NCBI RefSeq assembly: GCF_000378205.1
Contig: NZ_KB899428.1
Location: forward strand, 1-64,000
Length of the DNA: 64,000 nucleotides
Direction of reading: 5' to 3'
DNA from: Sediminispirochaeta bajacaliforniensis DSM 16054
Lineage (GTDB): Bacteria; Spirochaetota; Spirochaetia; DSM-16054; Sediminispirochaetaceae
Shown here: positions 39,441 to 47,917 of the stretch, in pieces
How positions within the stretch are numbered: the first letter of the stretch is position 1
Layout: each line of letters starts with the position of its first letter
Position numbers and translations under genes: made by a program
Notes under the pieces: generated by a model
The model's database searches: none
What the model saw: only the letters and a program-made list of their open reading frames with translations
What the model was told of the DNA's origin: nothing

Positions 39441-40286
39441 ATGAAAATCCTGACAAAAGGACGTACTGCCTGGGACATCATAGCGAGAGTGCTTCTTTAT
39501 CTATGGTGCGCTTTTTCCATATTTGTTTTTCTTTGGGTCATCAACAGCTCTCTGAAAACAAATCAGGGATTTTTCTCGGATATCTGGGGAATCGCACACT
39601 CACCGCAATACGGGAACTATCGAAAAATCTGGACGACCTACCATTTGGGAACCTACTTCATTAATTCGCTTCTCATCGTTATTCCCTCTGTCTTAGGCTT
39701 GCTGGCCGTCAGTGCTCCGGCCGCATATGTTCTGGCACGCAAAGAGTTTCCTTTTCGGAAGCAGATTACCAACCTGGTTTCTTTCGGCATGGGGATTCCC
39801 TACCAGTTGCTGCTGGTCCCTCTCTTTTTTCTCCTTTTTAACCTGCGGCTGATAAACAGCAAATTCGGGCTCATCATGGTGTACATTGCCCTTTCCATTC
39901 CCTTTACCGTATTTTTGCTGCTTGGCTATTTTCGTACCCTGCCCAAAAGCCTTGAGGAAGCGGCCGAGATCGACGGATGTGGTCCCATGCTTACCTTTTT
40001 TCGGATCATGCTGCCTTTGACACGAAACGGTTTGGTTGCCGCCGCCGTCTTGAATTTCGTGGGGTTGTGGAATGAGTTTTTATTGGCCCTTACCTTCATC
40101 AGCAAAGATTCCAACTATACCCTCTCCATGGGACTTTATGCCCTTCAGGGGAGTCTCCAATACACAGGAGATTGGGTCTCGCTTTTTGCAGCCTTTACCC
40201 TGGTGGTTATCCCTACCTTTCTGCTGTTCATTCTCCTTTCCCGAACCATCGTGGCCGGTATGACCATGGGGGCGGTGAAGGAATAA
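39441..40286 (+). CDS. Carbohydrate ABC transporter permease, MalG/UgpE type
   Basis: 281 residues from ATG at 39441 (AGGAG 9 bases upstream; the frame is open further upstream but overlaps the other permease). Six membrane helices; the coupling loop reads LPKSLEEAAEIDGCGPMLTFFRIMLPLTRNGL near residues 175-205, with the canonical EAA-x3-G. The closing helix ends with RTIVAGMTMGAVKE, typical of MalG-like proteins. It forms the membrane pore with the upstream permease. The substrate is not evident from either permease; the neighbours only suggest a carbohydrate. Confidence 0.93.
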   Translation: MKILTKGRTAWDIIARVLLYLWCAFSIFVFLWVINSSLKTNQGFFSDIWGIAHSPQYGNYRKIWTTYHLGTYFINSLLIVIPSVLGLLAVSAPAAYVLARKEFPFRKQITNLVSFGMGIPYQLLLVPLFFLLFNLRLINSKFGLIMVYIALSIPFTVFLLLGYFRTLPKSLEEAAEIDGCGPMLTFFRIMLPLTRNGLVAAAVLNFVGLWNEFLLALTFISKDSNYTLSMGLYALQGSLQYTGDWVSLFAAFTLVVIPTFLLFILLSRTIVAGMTMGAVKE

Positions 40287-40303
40287 AATTCGGAGGTTTG
40301 AAA

Positions 40304-41617
40304 ATGAAAAAGAGGTTGTCGATTCTTGCCTTGATCGCTCTGACGCTCCTCGGCTCTTTGTATGCCGGAGGAACGCAGGAGGGAGCTTCTGACGGTTCTA
40401 TCGAGTATGTATCGATGTGGAACGCCGGAGAGCCCCAGGCAATCTTCATGGAAACAATGGCAAAACAGTTTGAAGAGGAGACTGGCATCAAGGTTGATAT
40501 AACCTTTGCCGGTCGGGATGTCCTTACGAAAATACGGAGTCGCCTGTTGATGCAGGATGCCCCCGACCTGATCGATCAGGATTTTAGTGAACTTTCCGGT
40601 GCACTGCTCAAGGGTGACAACGTCCTGGTGGAACCCCTCAATGATTTTCTTTACAAGACAGAGGGGCCCGAGGGGCAAAAACAGATGATGGACCTTTTTG
40701 ATGAGCATCTGGTGAAGCTGTATGCAAAGGATGATTCGATCTACTTTTTCCCATACGAATTTATCACCTCCGGTTTCTTCTACGACAAGACCCTTTTCGC
40801 CGAACATGGCCTTGCCGCACCTGAAAATTGGAAAGAATTTATCGATACCAATCAGCAACTTACAAGCACCGGTGTCCCTGCTCTCGCTCTTGACGGGAAT
40901 ATCTCATTTTACAATGCCTACTACTACTATTGGGCGCTTACCAGGGTCATGGGTCCCGGCCATTTAAAAGATGCTGCGGCAGATGCCAGTGGAAAGGTCT
41001 GGGATGATCCCGGATACCTAAGCGCCGCCAGGATGGTGTATGAATTGAGTGCAGGTGGAAAGAATTTTTTCCAGCCGGGCTATGCGGGCAGCAACTATCC
41101 CGCCGCCCAGGCTGACTGGGCACTGAACAAGTCGGGCTCTATTCTTTGCGGTACCTGGATCCCATCCGAGACAAAGGAACAGCAAGTCGACGGTTTTGAG
41201 GTCGGTTTTTATCCCTTTCCCGAGGTTTCAGGAGGCAAAGGATCAAGCGCCGATGTCGAAGCCTACCTGATCGGCTTTGCCATTCCTACGGGAGCGAAAA
41301 ACATCGAGGGAGCCAAGGCCTTTATGAAGTATATAAGCAGAAAGGAAAACGCCGAAAAACTGGCACACGATACCATCAATATTGCGGCTCGGAGAGATGC
41401 CTCCTACCCGGATCTTCTTACCGAGGTAAAACCGGTAGTGGAGCATGCCGAGAATTTCCACGTCTCCTATGACGGCGCCATGCAGCTTTACCCAGAGTGG
41501 TTTGCCAATGTATTTTATCCCGCTGATAACGATCTCGTTTTCGGAAAAATCACTCCGGAAGCCTTTATCGCAAGGATGAAGAGTGAGACGGCAAGGTATT
41601 GGGAAAGTAAGAAATAG
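40304..41617 (+). CDS. Extracellular sugar-binding protein of the ABC transporter
   Basis: 437 residues from ATG at 40304, preceded by GGAGG. The signal peptide ends in SLYAGGTQEG, an A-G-G type of junction often seen in spirochaete binding proteins without a lipobox Cys, so it is secreted to the periplasm rather than lipidated in the standard way. The mature sequence has the family 1 solute-binding layout: FEEETGIKVDITFAGRDVLTKI, ADWALNKSGSILCGTW, and a C-terminal GAKNIEGAKAFMKYISRKENAEKLA. It captures the sugar for the two permeases. A terminator follows 15 bases after the stop. Confidence 0.93.
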   Translation: MKKRLSILALIALTLLGSLYAGGTQEGASDGSIEYVSMWNAGEPQAIFMETMAKQFEEETGIKVDITFAGRDVLTKIRSRLLMQDAPDLIDQDFSELSGALLKGDNVLVEPLNDFLYKTEGPEGQKQMMDLFDEHLVKLYAKDDSIYFFPYEFITSGFFYDKTLFAEHGLAAPENWKEFIDTNQQLTSTGVPALALDGNISFYNAYYYYWALTRVMGPGHLKDAAADASGKVWDDPGYLSAARMVYELSAGGKNFFQPGYAGSNYPAAQADWALNKSGSILCGTWIPSETKEQQVDGFEVGFYPFPEVSGGKGSSADVEAYLIGFAIPTGAKNIEGAKAFMKYISRKENAEKLAHDTINIAARRDASYPDLLTEVKPVVEHAENFHVSYDGAMQLYPEWFANVFYPADNDLVFGKITPEAFIARMKSETARYWESKK

Positions 41618-41631
41618 ACAATGATTCGGCA

Positions 41632-41664
41632 AGGAGCTCTCAGAGCTTTCCGAGGGCTCCTTTT
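41632..41664 (+). terminator. Terminator after the sugar-binding protein gene
   Basis: AGGAGCTCTC (41632-41641) pairs with GAGGGCTCCT (41652-41661) with one mismatch, followed by T residues. Partial read-through would supply the two-component genes that begin at 41683. Confidence 0.7.
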
Positions 41665-41682
41665 CTGATATGATGAACGGCA

Positions 41683-43137
41683 ATGATCTATCTGATTCCT
41701 GTCTATCTGATTTTTTCTCTTATTGTGACCATACGGCAAAAAAAGGATTCCAGCCTTTTATGGTTTCTATTAATGCCGATTGGTTTTTCTCTTGCTCTTT
41801 TCGGTCTCATTCTTTTTACCGAATACGTCTCCTTCGCCAATTTCATCGAAAATCCTCTTTTGATAAGCAGCAATCTCTTCATCTGGAAGTTGAACTACTA
41901 TCTTGATCTCTCAATCTTCGGCATGTACCGCCTCATGGATGTCGGCATAGCCTTGTATATGCTCGGTGCGATAGGTTTTCCCCTTTCTCAGCACCCCCGC
42001 AGGGGGCTTCTGCGCAAGGGCAGCTTTATTGTTGCCGTACCGGCATTGCTCATCCTTCTTGCCGATCCGGGGATCCTTCAACACGTATTCGAGCCCGATT
42101 CGGTCTTCCAGGGAATGCAGGAGATCCTGAGCGGCTTGAACATTCTCAATCGTCTGTTGAATATTCTGGTGAAGGCGGCCTTGATCACCAGTCTGGTTCT
42201 TTCGCTTTGGATATACTCGAAAACGCCGAAGCCTTTTAGAAAACGATCGGAACTGATTATCCTCGGGCTTGTTCCGATACATGTTTTGGTTTTTGTTCTC
42301 TTTTATTGGTTTCCGAGCCATTCGATCCATATATGGCGCTTGTCGACGGTAAAACTCATCAGTCTTCCGTATACTCGTTTTACCGCGTCGCTTATTTTTG
42401 TGCTTTCCTTTTTTTCGCTTGGTGTCTTAATCTATATCAGCATTGTCTATAACAGTTTTGCCCTGAATGATCAGCGCCATCAGATCGGCTTTAAGGCGAG
42501 GATGAAGACAGCCGGCAGCGGCCTTAAGATTTTTACTCACTCGATCAAGAACCAGTTTATTGCGGTGAAGCTCCTTGCAGAACAGGGCCTTGTACAGGAA
42601 GCAAGCCACCAACAGCTGGAAGGTATCCATGCAATCTGCGAAAAGACTATCGCAAGGCTCAATGCCCTTCCCGTGCTTCCAGACCGTATCGCCTTAACAT
42701 ATTCGCATCTTACAACCTCTTCACTGCTTGGACGGATCGAAAAGGAGTATCCCGATGTTGTGGTTCGCAATACCGTTCCGACGGCGAAGATGGTGGTAGA
42801 CGAACATTATTTCATCGAGGTCCTGCGGAATCTCATCATCAACAGTAAGGAAGCCGTCAGGGGCGTGGAAAACCCCTACATCATTATGTACTGTAACCGC
42901 CAGTTGGATTATCTTGTTATTTCCGTCGAGGACAATGGCTGCGGCATCGACCGCGCCAGGCAGAAGCATGTTTTCGAGCCCTTTTATTCTACGAAGCCTT
43001 CAATCACCAATTGGGGAATGGGGCTTGCGTTTTCCCAGCAGCTTGTAGAGGCGTTCGGGGGAACGATGCGTCTCGAAAGTATGCCGGATATCTTTACTAA
43101 GGTCGAAATATATATCCCGGAGGCTTCAGATGAATGA
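41683..43137 (+). CDS. Membrane sensor histidine kinase
   Basis: 484 residues. About seven hydrophobic segments fill residues 1-260, so the sensor is a multi-pass membrane domain with little periplasmic loop. The catalytic part follows: H-box-like segment GLKIFTHSIKNQFIAVKLLAEQ near residue 285 (His in FTHSIKNQ), N-box LRNLIINSKEAV, G1 DNGCGID, F box FEPFYSTKPS and G2 WGMGLAFSQQL. It overlaps the response regulator gene by 8 bases. Placement directly after a sugar ABC operon suggests control of carbohydrate uptake, but this is positional inference. No clear ribosome site precedes the ATG. Confidence 0.9.
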   Translation: MIYLIPVYLIFSLIVTIRQKKDSSLLWFLLMPIGFSLALFGLILFTEYVSFANFIENPLLISSNLFIWKLNYYLDLSIFGMYRLMDVGIALYMLGAIGFPLSQHPRRGLLRKGSFIVAVPALLILLADPGILQHVFEPDSVFQGMQEILSGLNILNRLLNILVKAALITSLVLSLWIYSKTPKPFRKRSELIILGLVPIHVLVFVLFYWFPSHSIHIWRLSTVKLISLPYTRFTASLIFVLSFFSLGVLIYISIVYNSFALNDQRHQIGFKARMKTAGSGLKIFTHSIKNQFIAVKLLAEQGLVQEASHQQLEGIHAICEKTIARLNALPVLPDRIALTYSHLTTSSLLGRIEKEYPDVVVRNTVPTAKMVVDEHYFIEVLRNLIINSKEAVRGVENPYIIMYCNRQLDYLVISVEDNGCGIDRARQKHVFEPFYSTKPSITNWGMGLAFSQQLVEAFGGTMRLESMPDIFTKVEIYIPEASDE

Positions 43138-43828
43138 TAAAAAATCAATTACCTGTATTGTCGCCGAAGATTTTCCCGAACTCAATAACATCTATCAAAG
43201 TATTCTTAATCATGAGCCTGATATTCGGGTGGTTGCTTCCGTAACCAGCGGGCGGGAACTCCTTTGTGCGGTGGAACAATACCTGCCCGATGTGATCTTG
43301 ATGGATATTGAGATGGAAAGTCCGACCGCCGGAATAGATTACTGCCGACAGATCAGTCGTTCCTATCCCGATATTCGGATCGTCATTCTTACCTGCCATG
43401 AAGAAGAGGAGCGGGTCTTATCTGCCTTCGAGGCTGGGGCTGTCGATTATCTTCTCAAAACGGATTCTATGTCCGATATCATCATTGCCATAAAGAAGGC
43501 GTACAAGCACAGTTCTCCCATTCACAGCTATGCGGCCCAGATGCTTAGAAAGCAGATGCGGGCGATGGGGCATTATAAGGAAGAGCTTCAAAAGTTTACG
43601 ATGGCCTTTATGACACTCACTCCTGCCGAGGTAGGGATCCTCAAGTTATTGCTCGACGGCTATAAACAAAAGGAGATTGCAAAGTATAAACATGTCGAAC
43701 TGGTGACGGTAAAAAGTCACGTCACCAGAATTCTAAAGAAATTCTCTCTTCGCAGGACCAGTGAGGTCGTTGAAATGATTCGTTCCCTCGATGCTCAGGA
43801 TTTTGTCAGGCAATCGAAGTCGGTATAG
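43130..43828 (+). CDS. NarL/LuxR-type response regulator
   Basis: 232 residues. The receiver domain (1-125) has the acidic Glu/Asp near 12-13, phospho-acceptor Asp near 63 in VILMDIEME, and the conserved Thr (ILTCHE) and Lys (LLKTDS). The C-terminal LuxR-type helix-turn-helix runs from about 160 to 220: LTPAEVGILKLLLDGYKQKEIA, then VTVKSHVTRILKKFSLRRTSE. It is the partner of the preceding kinase. It ends 15 bases from the convergent galE stop, with a perfect 16-base palindrome across the junction. Confidence 0.93.
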   Translation: MNDKKSITCIVAEDFPELNNIYQSILNHEPDIRVVASVTSGRELLCAVEQYLPDVILMDIEMESPTAGIDYCRQISRSYPDIRIVILTCHEEEERVLSAFEAGAVDYLLKTDSMSDIIIAIKKAYKHSSPIHSYAAQMLRKQMRAMGHYKEELQKFTMAFMTLTPAEVGILKLLLDGYKQKEIAKYKHVELVTVKSHVTRILKKFSLRRTSEVVEMIRSLDAQDFVRQSKSV

Positions 43829-43831
43829 CCG

Positions 43832-43847
43832 ATAGCTTCGAAGCTAT
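43832..43847. terminator. Palindrome between convergent response-regulator gene and galE
   Basis: ATAGCTTCGAAGCTAT is a perfect 16-base palindrome, flanked by further CCG/CGG complementarity, and it includes the galE stop codon. It could act as a bidirectional terminator, but no T tract follows in either direction. Confidence 0.4.
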
Positions 43848-44857
43848 GAACGGTAGCCCTTTGGATTTTTGGACTGCCAGTTCCAGGCCGATGCCACCAT
43901 CTCATCAAGCCCGTATTCGGCCTTCCAGCCAAGCTCTTTGTTTGCGCGACTCGGGTCTCCCAAAACTTCGGCAACATCCCCGTCTCTTCGGGGACCGATG
44001 ACATAGGGAATCGGTTTGCCGCATGCCTTTTCAAAGGCCTTGATGATTTCGAGGACGGAGTAGCCCTTTCCCGTTCCGATATTGAAGATTGAGTTTCCTT
44101 CGGCCCCTTCAAGATAACGCAGAGCGGCCGTATGCGCCCTGGCCAGATCAACCACGTGGATGTAGTCTCTGACGCCTGTTCCGTCCGGGGTCGGCCAATC
44201 GTTACCGAAGACCACAACCTTCTCTCGGATTCCCGCCGCAACCTGTGAAACAAAGGGAACAAGGTTATTGGGATATGCGGGGTCCTCTCCTATATCTCCG
44301 GACGGGTGTGCACCCACAGGATTAAAATAGCGGAGGATGACACTTTTCCAACCTTCCGCCCCGGCCGTGTCTGTAAGGATCTGTTCCATCATCACCTTGG
44401 TCCATCCATAGGGATTGGTCGCGCTGACGGGGGCATCTTCGGTGACCGGAACCTTTTCGGGATCACCGTACACCGTTGCCGAGGAACTGAAGACAATGTT
44501 TTCGACTCCGAAAGCCTTCATCATCGCAAAAAGGGTGAGGGAACCGGTGAGGTTGTTATCATAATAACGCAAGGGTTCCTGTACCGATTCTCCGACGGCC
44601 TTCAGGGCCGCAAAGTGGATAACGGCATCAATAGGGCCTTCTTGTTCGAAAACCTTCCGCAGGGCAGCCTCATCACGCAGGTCGCATTGGTAAAAAGGAA
44701 TGGCCTGGGAAGCAAGTGCTTCGACGCGACGTACCGACTCCTTACTGGCATTCACCAGGGAGTCTACGATGACCGGCTGGTAGCCGGAGGCTATGCATTC
44801 GATGTTGGTATGGCTGGCAATGTAACCAGCACCGCCTGTTATTAATATCTTTTTCAT
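43844..44857 (-). CDS. galE: UDP-glucose 4-epimerase GalE
   Basis: GalE interconverts UDP-glucose and UDP-galactose (some also the N-acetyl forms). The 337 residues match the family. The NAD loop reads GGAGYIASH, with Ala in place of the third Gly. The catalytic Ser region is SSSATVYGD, and the Tyr-Lys pair is in NPYGWTKVMME. Later signatures include LRYFNPVGAHPSGDIGEDP and TGVRDYIHVVDLA. It overlaps the sugar-kinase gene by 4 bases and is the last of three genes. The context suggests it finishes a salvage route that makes a UDP-sugar from a free hexose or hexosamine. Confidence 0.95.
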   Translation of the reverse strand: MKKILITGGAGYIASHTNIECIASGYQPVIVDSLVNASKESVRRVEALASQAIPFYQCDLRDEAALRKVFEQEGPIDAVIHFAALKAVGESVQEPLRYYDNNLTGSLTLFAMMKAFGVENIVFSSSATVYGDPEKVPVTEDAPVSATNPYGWTKVMMEQILTDTAGAEGWKSVILRYFNPVGAHPSGDIGEDPAYPNNLVPFVSQVAAGIREKVVVFGNDWPTPDGTGVRDYIHVVDLARAHTAALRYLEGAEGNSIFNIGTGKGYSVLEIIKAFEKACGKPIPYVIGPRRDGDVAEVLGDPSRANKELGWKAEYGLDEMVASAWNWQSKNPKGYRS

Positions 44858-45975
44858 GATGCTTGTATCCCTTCATAACAGGATTCCACGATCTCTTCAA
44901 GTAGGTGACTTTGTTCCTGCATCGATTGAACAAGCTTCATCTGGGTTCGGCAACGCACCAGATTATGGTCGGGCGAGGATATCTTGAAGTATCGATCTCC
45001 TTCGAGGTAGTCGGTGAGGAAGCGAAGGCCGACCTCGTAGGTCATCAGTTTTGCCCCAAAGAAGAGATTCGACCGCTCTTCTGGCAGGAGAAAACCGTAT
45101 GTTGTTTCAAGGTAGCCCTGGGTAATGGCCTTGAACAGTTCGGGAATAAGACAGACCTTTGAAAGATCACGTTCGTCCTCTGCGGCGGGAGAGGTGGAGG
45201 TGCGCACCAGATCGCCGAAGTCGTAAGGGGCAAGACCGGGCATCGCCGTGTCCAGATCGATGACGCAGACCGCTTCGTTTGTCTGGGTATCGATCAACAC
45301 ATTGTTTAACTTCGTGTCGTTATGGGTAACCCGCTCCGGGATACGCCCTGATGCATTGAGATCCGTAAGCCGGGAAACCTGATCCGCAAAGGAGCGGTAG
45401 AAATCGATTTCCCCGGCTGCCGAATCTTTCCGTTTTAGCGGATCTTCTTGTAAGAGCTCCTCAAAACGCCGAAAGCGGCTTGGTGTATTGTGAAAGTCTT
45501 TGATGGTTTCGTGAAGACGCTTGCCAGGAAGCTCGGTCAGGAGCTGCTGAAATGCTCCAAAGGCTTTTGCCGCCTGATATGCCTGGTCTCGGTTCTCCAC
45601 GATGTCGTATCCGACCGCTCCTTCGATAAAGAGATAGAGCCGCCAGATTTCTCCCTCATCGTCGCAGGAATATGCCTTTCCGTCGCGACTGAGAACGGTG
45701 GTCAGGGACCTTCTTGATGCGTCCGGTCTGCCGACTTCCTGTAGCCGCTTCTGGCTTTCGACACAGATGCGGTGGACATTCTCCATCAACTTAATTGGTT
45801 CATGGAACACATGGCTGTTGATCCGCTGCAGAATATAGCGCAGCGGCCTTCCCGCCTGATCTACGCTTACCGCATAGGTATCATTAATATGGCCGTTTCC
45901 GTAGGAATGTGCTTCGACAAAATCCCCGAGAATCCGGAAATTCGCACATACGTTTGCAAGGGCTTCTCTATTCAT
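44854..45975 (-). CDS. APH-fold sugar kinase, NahK-like (anomeric kinase)
   Basis: 373 residues from ATG at 45975 (GTG at 45987 also possible; GGGGA precedes the ATG). The aminoglycoside-phosphotransferase/choline-kinase fold shows in the catalytic loop VTHNDTKLNNVLID and the metal-binding CVIDLDTAMPGLAPYDFGD. The start, GHINDTYAVSV, and the stretch YILQRINSHVFHEP are those of N-acetylhexosamine 1-kinase (NahK), which phosphorylates GlcNAc or GalNAc at C1. The operon order nucleotidyltransferase - kinase - GalE parallels the bifidobacterial lacto-N-biose pathway, although the phosphorylase is missing here. Substrate specificity is inferred from the family. Confidence 0.87.
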   Translation of the reverse strand: MNREALANVCANFRILGDFVEAHSYGNGHINDTYAVSVDQAGRPLRYILQRINSHVFHEPIKLMENVHRICVESQKRLQEVGRPDASRRSLTTVLSRDGKAYSCDDEGEIWRLYLFIEGAVGYDIVENRDQAYQAAKAFGAFQQLLTELPGKRLHETIKDFHNTPSRFRRFEELLQEDPLKRKDSAAGEIDFYRSFADQVSRLTDLNASGRIPERVTHNDTKLNNVLIDTQTNEAVCVIDLDTAMPGLAPYDFGDLVRTSTSPAAEDERDLSKVCLIPELFKAITQGYLETTYGFLLPEERSNLFFGAKLMTYEVGLRFLTDYLEGDRYFKISSPDHNLVRCRTQMKLVQSMQEQSHLLEEIVESCYEGIQAS

Positions 45976-46871
45976 TGCTGTCCCCACAATGTTTCAGGAT
46001 ATGTTCCCGTCCGTATTGCCGCTGCTATTGCCTGCATAACCGCTTTTTTGTCCTCGGCATAGGTTACCCCATACCACCGCTCCTCTGTTTCTACGAGAGG
46101 TATCTTTGCATCCTGTTTTGCTATGAAGGCTTCGACAATGTCGGGAATGAAGAATTCCGCCTTTTCGTCGGTCCGATGTTGTGCAAGAAATTGAGAAAAA
46201 AGCGCTTTTGCAAAGGAGAAGATGGGAGGAGAAAAGAGCCACATGTTCATCGAGACCATTGTCTCTTCGGGGATTTCCTCTCCCTTCCCGTCGACCACTA
46301 TTCCGGACGAGGCCCGCTGCAGTCCAAGGGTTTCGGTGATTGATGTGAGGTAGCCGCCCTCGCTCCGACAGATGCCGCGGGCTACCGTCCCGTTGGCCGA
46401 AAGGGTGTTTTTTAGGCGATAGGCTATCAAAGCGGCCTGAAGCCTTTGATTGTCGATTCCTTCAAGCCGCCTTGCGGCACTGGCAAAAGCCGACGGGCCG
46501 TAATAATCATCCGCATTAATGATGAGAAAGGGCTCGGTGACTTCGGCCGCAGCCGAAATGAGGGCGTGACCGGTTCCCCATGGCTTAGTCCGCAGGACAG
46601 TCCCCTTGTAGGGAGCGGGAATGTCATCGGTCTCCTGGAATACGTATGCGACTTCCAGAGTCCCTTCAAGCCTACGTATGATCTGCTCTTCAAAGGCCTT
46701 CACGATGTCCCGTCGTATAATGAATACCACCTTTGTGAAGCCAGCCCTTACCGCATCAAAAAGCGAATAATCCATAATCGTTTCGCCGTTGGGACCTATA
46801 CCGTCGAGTTGTTTTAATCCCCCGTATCGGGACCCCATACCGGCAGCCATAATAACAAGTGTTTTTTTCAC
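45972..46871 (-). CDS. Sugar-phosphate nucleotidyltransferase family protein
   Basis: 299 residues. The N-terminal loop AAGMGSRYGGLKQLDGIGPNG is the NTP-binding signature of GT-A fold nucleotidyltransferases, and the metal-binding Asp pair is in LIINADDYYG near residue 110. It should transfer a nucleotide, probably UMP, to a sugar 1-phosphate. With the kinase (overlap 4 bases) and GalE it makes a three-step path from a free sugar to an epimerised UDP-sugar. Compared with GalU or GlmU it lacks a left-handed helix acetyltransferase domain and has its own C-terminal segment. It is divergent from the PocR/AraC regulator, a natural candidate to control it. Confidence 0.87.
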   Translation of the reverse strand: MKKTLVIMAAGMGSRYGGLKQLDGIGPNGETIMDYSLFDAVRAGFTKVVFIIRRDIVKAFEEQIIRRLEGTLEVAYVFQETDDIPAPYKGTVLRTKPWGTGHALISAAAEVTEPFLIINADDYYGPSAFASAARRLEGIDNQRLQAALIAYRLKNTLSANGTVARGICRSEGGYLTSITETLGLQRASSGIVVDGKGEEIPEETMVSMNMWLFSPPIFSFAKALFSQFLAQHRTDEKAEFFIPDIVEAFIAKQDAKIPLVETEERWYGVTYAEDKKAVMQAIAAAIRTGTYPETLWGQQ

Positions 46872-46945
46872 CTTCGTTCACACTCCATGCCAGGAAGCAT
46901 AAAGCCATTTCAGAAAAGAAATACATATACGTTTTGACAAATAAT

Positions 46946-47824
46946 ATGGACAAAACAACAATTATCTATCACATTTTATCTATGCAGACCATTTCGGAAA
47001 TGCTATTTACCAATGAGATGTTTCAGATCTTCGATCATATCTCCAAGGCTTTCGGTTTTCGTACTTCGGTCCTCGATAATACCTTCTTGGAGGTTGCCCC
47101 CCTTCGCCGAAGTCCGCTGTGCCGCTACTGCACCATCATTCAGGAGGAGTTGGGGATGCTCGATCGCTGCCGGGAAAACGACCGAAAGCAGTGCCTCCTT
47201 GCAGCTTCTACCGGAAAAACCCTATTCTATCAATGTCATGCTGGACTCGCCGAGGCTCTTTACCCCCTTTTTATTGAGGATAGCTGTTTCGGCTATATCA
47301 TCGTCGGCCAGTTTCGCCTGGAGTCGGGAATTCCCGATGTGCTGCTTTCGGAGGTCCGCGACCGGAACCTACGGAAAGGGATGGAGCAGGCGTATGAAAG
47401 CCTGCCTTCCTATAACAGCGAACAATTGAAAAGTATTCTCCGCCTGATCGAGATCACGACAAGCTATCTGATAGAACACCGCATGGTAACGGTAAAGACA
47501 AATCTCCTCGTCGAGAGGCTTCTTTCCTTTATCGAGTCGAACCTGGCCGCCGGACCGGCCATGGCCGATGCGGTGGCAGCGGTCCATCGTTCCCCCTCTT
47601 CGATCAACCAGGCCCTGCATGCGGTTACCGGGAAAAGCTTCAAACAGCTTCTTGTTTCCATGAGGATGGAGAAGGCTGCCGAACTGCTTGTAAGCGAGGC
47701 CTCCCTTTCTGTTGCGGAGGTCGGCTGCCGTGTCGGCATGGATGATCCCTTTTATTTTTCCCGCCTGTTTCGTAAAAACTTCGGCTGTTCTCCCTCTTGC
47801 TATCGCAAAAGAGCCCGAGCGTAA
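46946..47824 (+). CDS. AraC-family regulator with PocR ligand-binding domain
   Basis: About 292 residues if started at ATG 46946; ATG at 46982 is equally likely, since neither has a ribosome site and a TTGACA at 46935 could be a -35. The PocR domain (first 170 residues) has the cysteine-rich pattern LCRYCTIIQ, LDRCRENDRKQC and LFYQCHAGLAEALYPL, then CFGYIIVGQFR. It is thought to bind small hydrocarbon derivatives; cysteines may bind metal. The C-terminal 100 residues are two AraC helix-turn-helix motifs (VAAVHRSPSSINQALHAVTG, VAEVGCRVGMDDPFYFSRLFRKNFG). Divergent from the sugar-nucleotide operon, so it may regulate that operon in response to a sugar or polyol. Confidence 0.88.
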   Translation: MDKTTIIYHILSMQTISEMLFTNEMFQIFDHISKAFGFRTSVLDNTFLEVAPLRRSPLCRYCTIIQEELGMLDRCRENDRKQCLLAASTGKTLFYQCHAGLAEALYPLFIEDSCFGYIIVGQFRLESGIPDVLLSEVRDRNLRKGMEQAYESLPSYNSEQLKSILRLIEITTSYLIEHRMVTVKTNLLVERLLSFIESNLAAGPAMADAVAAVHRSPSSINQALHAVTGKSFKQLLVSMRMEKAAELLVSEASLSVAEVGCRVGMDDPFYFSRLFRKNFGCSPSCYRKRARA

Positions 47825-47855
47825 AATCTTTGATTGTGTGCTATACTCGTTGAAG

Positions 47856-47874
47856 GGCAGAATCCGTTTCTGCC
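47856..47874. promoter_or_regulatory. Dyad GGCAGAA-N5-TTCTGCC between AraC gene and TPR lipoprotein gene
   Basis: Perfect 7-base arms around a 5-base centre, 44 bases upstream of the lipoprotein start. It has no T tract, so it looks more like an operator or a weak hairpin than a terminator. Confidence 0.35.
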
Positions 47875-47917
47875 GTGTTAATAATGTTTATCGGTTTAAA
47901 TGTATAAGGAGATCCAA

